Source of the DNA: Neobacillus cucumis
Lineage (GTDB): Bacteria; Bacillota; Bacilli; Bacillales; Cytobacillaceae
Reading direction: 5' to 3'
DNA: 64,000 nucleotides
Assembly: GCF_002860255.1 (NCBI RefSeq)
Contig: NZ_PGVE01000064.1
Location: 227,887-291,886, forward strand
Shown here: piece after piece, positions 61,789-64,000 of the stretch
How positions within the stretch are numbered: the first letter of the stretch is position 1
Layout of the letters: every line of letters starts with the position of its first letter
The notes under the pieces: model-generated
The model's database searches: none
Told to the model about the DNA's origin: nothing
Seen by the model: the letters and a program-made list of their open reading frames with translations, nothing else
Translations under genes and position numbers: made by a program

Positions 61789-63069
61789 ATGTCAACACAA
61801 GCAATTATCTCAATAGTTGTTTTTTTAATTACCTATGCCTTTATAGTCACAGAAAAGATTCACCGGACAATCATCGCCATGGCAGGAGCAATCATGATGG
61901 TCCTTTTAGGAATTTTGGGTCAAGAAAAGGCCCTGCATCATATTGATTTTAATACACTTGGGTTGTTAACAGGGATGATGATTATTGTCGCGATTACATC
62001 TGAGACAGGATTGTTCAAATATATCGCCATTTGGGCAGCAAAAAAAGTGAAAGGTGATCCATTGAAAATATTACTCTCTCTTGGAGTGATTACAGCATTT
62101 GGTTCAGCTTTTTTAGATAACGTTACAACTGTCTTACTAATGGTTCCAGTGACATTTAGTATTACAAGGCAATTACGGGTAAATCCCATTCCCTTCTTAA
62201 TTACTGAGGTTATTGCGTCTAACATCGGCGGAACTTCTACCTTAATTGGCGACCCTCCAAACATCATGCTGGGAAGTGCCGTAAAAGAGTTAACGTTTAT
62301 GGCGTTTATTAACAATTTAACAGCAATATCCTTTGTTATTTTATTTGTTAATATTGGTATTTTAGCCTTTATCTATCGGAAACAGCTCAAAACCTCTAAC
62401 GAGTTAATGGCTAGTTTGATGGATTTAGATGAAAAAGAAGAAATTACGGACAAAAAACTATTGATCAAATCATTAATAGTCTTATCCATAACCATTTTGG
62501 GATTTTTTCTCCATCAATTGCTTGATATTGAATCAGCCACAATAGCTTTAGCAGGTGCCTTTCTTTTACTTTTATTAACAGGAGAAGAATATTTGGATAA
62601 GTCCTTTGTTAAGGTAGAATGGACAACCATTTTCTTCTTTATTGGGTTATTTGTACTGGTTTCTGGTTTAATTGAAACAGGTGTCATCTCGTTATTAGCT
62701 GATTATTCTGTTCATTTAACCGGGGGGAATGTGACTTCCACGTCAATATTAATTCTTTGGGTTAGTGCTATCGCCTCTGCTTTTATTGATAATATACCAT
62801 TTGTAGCAACCATGATTCCGATGATCAAAGATATGGGGGAACTGGGAATTCATAATTTAGAACCGCTTTGGTGGAGTCTTTCCCTTGGTGCCTGCCTTGG
62901 AGGGAATGGGACATTAATTGGAGCAAGTGCCAACGTAATTGTAGCAGGGCTGGCCGCAAAAGAAGGACACCCAATAACCTTTGGAAAATTCATTTTAATA
63001 GCTTTTCCATTAATGATCCTTTCCATCATAATCTGTACTATTTATATTTATTTGAGATACTTAATATAG
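61789..63069 (+). CDS. ArsB/NhaD-family anion or ion transporter
   Basis: This 426-residue protein has 10-12 predicted helices and two inverted repeats with GSAFLDNVTTVLLMVPV and ASNIGGTSTLIGDPPNIML in the first half, and IASAFIDNIPFVATMIPM and GACLGGNGTLIGASANVIVAGLA in the second; these are the hallmark substrate-binding turns of the IT superfamily. Arsenite, Na+/H+ exchange or dicarboxylates are all possible. ATG 61789 follows AAGGAG, 13 nt away; frames extending further upstream cross the terminator and look non-coding. Confidence 0.86.
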   Translation: MSTQAIISIVVFLITYAFIVTEKIHRTIIAMAGAIMMVLLGILGQEKALHHIDFNTLGLLTGMMIIVAITSETGLFKYIAIWAAKKVKGDPLKILLSLGVITAFGSAFLDNVTTVLLMVPVTFSITRQLRVNPIPFLITEVIASNIGGTSTLIGDPPNIMLGSAVKELTFMAFINNLTAISFVILFVNIGILAFIYRKQLKTSNELMASLMDLDEKEEITDKKLLIKSLIVLSITILGFFLHQLLDIESATIALAGAFLLLLLTGEEYLDKSFVKVEWTTIFFFIGLFVLVSGLIETGVISLLADYSVHLTGGNVTSTSILILWVSAIASAFIDNIPFVATMIPMIKDMGELGIHNLEPLWWSLSLGACLGGNGTLIGASANVIVAGLAAKEGHPITFGKFILIAFPLMILSIIICTIYIYLRYLI

Positions 63070-63079
63070 GGGGGATCGT

Positions 63080-63358
63080 ATGCGAGTCGCATATATATAT
63101 GATAAAAATCTTCTCGAACTAAAAGAAACGACTAATGGAGAGGATATAGAATTTATTATTACGCTGTTTGATACCGAGCTAAAGAAACAACTTTTGAAGG
63201 TACGGCAATATTTTGATGAAAATAGAGTTCTAACGGATATTCACTTTTACTTGCATCCCCATAACAATTATCAAATTATTGTCAGAAATGATTTTTACAA
63301 TGAATTTATAATCCAATTGTTTAAACAACAATTATTAAAGGAAATAAAATGGATTTAA
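63080..63358 (+). CDS. Hypothetical protein
   Basis: This 92-residue protein begins MRVAYIYDKNLLELKETTN and is a mixed alpha/beta sequence with a basic C-terminus (QLFKQQLLKEIKWI). GGGGGGATCGT precedes the ATG, and it follows the ArsB/NhaD-type gene by 10 bp, so it is probably co-transcribed. No family is recognised. Confidence 0.65.
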   Translation: MRVAYIYDKNLLELKETTNGEDIEFIITLFDTELKKQLLKVRQYFDENRVLTDIHFYLHPHNNYQIIVRNDFYNEFIIQLFKQQLLKEIKWI

Positions 63359-63385
63359 AAAGCTGCCAGGCATTGGCAGCTTTTT
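63357..63385. terminator. Bidirectional terminator, hypothetical gene and larC
   Basis: An 11-bp stem AAAAAGCTGCC/GGCAGCTTTTT (63357-63367, 63375-63385) overlaps the end of the hypothetical gene. Confidence 0.85.
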
Positions 63386-63388
63386 AAA

Positions 63389-64000
63389 TTAATTACCTAT
63401 GATCGCTCGAAGTACATTTGGATGTTGTTTAAACGTTTTTGTTCCTGCCCCATAGCCAATAGATGAAACTTTCATTGAAGGGATTGGCCCGAATTCCTCA
63501 GCAAGAACGGCAATTATAGCCGCACCAGTTGGTGTTGTCAACTCTGCCCTTATGTCTGATTTTTCAATCGGCACTCCTTTTAGAATTTCAAGTGTAGCAG
63601 GAGCTGGGACTGGATAGATTCCATGGTCAATATGGATTCTTCCTGTTCCTACAGGAATCGGTGATGATTTTACGACATCTATTTTTAATTGATGAATTAA
63701 TATAGCCGCACCAATTATGTCAATTATTGAATCAATGGCACCTACTTCATGAAAGTGTACTTTCTCCAAGGGAATCCCGTGGATGAGTCCCTCTGCCTCT
63801 CCTATTCTTTTAAATATCTTTAATGATGTTTCTTTCACAGGATTATCTAAATCAGCAGCTTCAATTAGTTGAATGATATCTTTATATGATCGATGTTCAT
63901 GATGATGGTGGTGTTCATGGTCATGGCTGTGACCATGCTCGTGATGATGGTGCTCGTCTCCATGGCTGTGACTATGCTCATGATGATGGTGTTCATCTCC
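63389..64000 (-). CDS. larC: Nickel pincer cofactor protein LarC, 5' partial
   Basis: The frame runs off the right edge; 203 residues are visible. The LarC/DUF111 signature is plain: HFHEVGAIDSIIDIIGAA, PVGTGRIHIDHGIYPVPAPATLEIL and ELTTPTGAAIIAVLAEEFG. LarC inserts nickel into the lactate racemase cofactor. The visible part begins with a His-rich stretch of two near-identical 13-residue units (GDEHHHHEHSHSH and GDEHHHHEHGHSH) and more His, probably a nickel reservoir. The stop lies just after IIGN; longer LarC proteins have a second half (LarC2), which may be a separate frame or absent here. Confidence 0.85.
   Translation of the reverse strand, partial: GDEHHHHEHSHSHGDEHHHHEHGHSHDHEHHHHHEHRSYKDIIQLIEAADLDNPVKETSLKIFKRIGEAEGLIHGIPLEKVHFHEVGAIDSIIDIIGAAILIHQLKIDVVKSSPIPVGTGRIHIDHGIYPVPAPATLEILKGVPIEKSDIRAELTTPTGAAIIAVLAEEFGPIPSMKVSSIGYGAGTKTFKQHPNVLRAIIGN

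Noticed and set aside
1..64000. CRISPR arrays, prophage, integrase or transposase genes, rRNA operons
   Set aside because: I looked for regularly spaced repeats, phage structural genes and IS-type proteins and found none.

Overview
The window is about 64 kb of AT-rich chromosomal DNA from an endospore-forming member of the Bacillaceae (Bacillus sensu lato; Neobacillus-like is my guess, not a measurement). The reasons are strong AGGAGG-type ribosome binding sites with many TTG and GTG starts, an alpha/beta-type small acid-soluble spore protein gene behind a sigma-G-like promoter, a SpoVR gene, YheC/YheD spore-coat-associated ATP-grasp genes, and several neighbourhoods that match B. subtilis (bmrC-bmrD, the two yhdP/yhdT-type genes flanking a merR, yhdB, pgcA-yhcU-yhcT, deoR-deoC, adeR-ald). 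I see no rRNA or canonical tRNA gene, no CRISPR array, no prophage and no intact insertion sequence.

Layout. 1-4.4 kb: four consecutive YheC/YheD-type ATP-grasp genes, the first cut by the window edge. 4.4-7.2 kb: a small hypothetical gene, a PucR-type regulator and the shared sugar-importer ATPase MsmX. 7.2-7.8 kb: a SASP gene whose long leader carries two tandem tRNA-like folds. 7.8-13.6 kb: fumC, a 27-residue membrane peptide gene and the BmrCD multidrug exporter with a leader peptide and tandem terminators. 13.6-18.9 kb: a class A penicillin-binding protein, an XRE regulator and a Fur-controlled feoA-feoB operon. 19-24.4 kb: a sensor kinase, an acetyltransferase, and two MpfA/YhdP-type transporters flanking a MerR gene that looks frameshifted; each transporter gene has a hairpin between its Shine-Dalgarno sequence and start codon. 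24.4-28.8 kb: small stress or unknown proteins.

28.8-32.4 kb is an accessory catabolic unit: an ACS-family MFS transporter, a malate/lactate-type dehydrogenase and a divergent GntR regulator with palindromic operators on both sides. 33.5-37.8 kb is an alanine-use block: permease, AdeR and alanine dehydrogenase. 37.9-47.7 kb is mostly core genes: spoVR, a carboxypeptidase, pgcA, yhcU/yhcT, a Pit phosphate transporter with its DUF47 partner, and a YitT-like protein.

47.7-55.1 kb holds the most interesting set, a four-gene overlapping minus-strand operon. It encodes an Hpt-REC-GGDEF-REC signalling protein whose GGDEF motif is degenerate (GGDKF) but whose c-di-GMP-binding I-site is intact, a membrane-anchored HEAT-repeat protein, a processive family 2 glycosyltransferase, and a 1078-residue membrane-anchored glycoside hydrolase. 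I read it as a c-di-GMP-sensing exopolysaccharide synthesis system. 55.2-64 kb: proC, deoC and deoR, an MMPL transporter, a 5'-nucleotidase-type phosphoesterase lacking its usual C-terminal domain, an ArsB/NhaD transporter, and a nickel-cofactor gene larC with a His-rich insert that runs off the right edge.

All gene calls come from reading translated sequence and remembered family features; no database search was run. Start codons were chosen mainly on ribosome-binding-site spacing.
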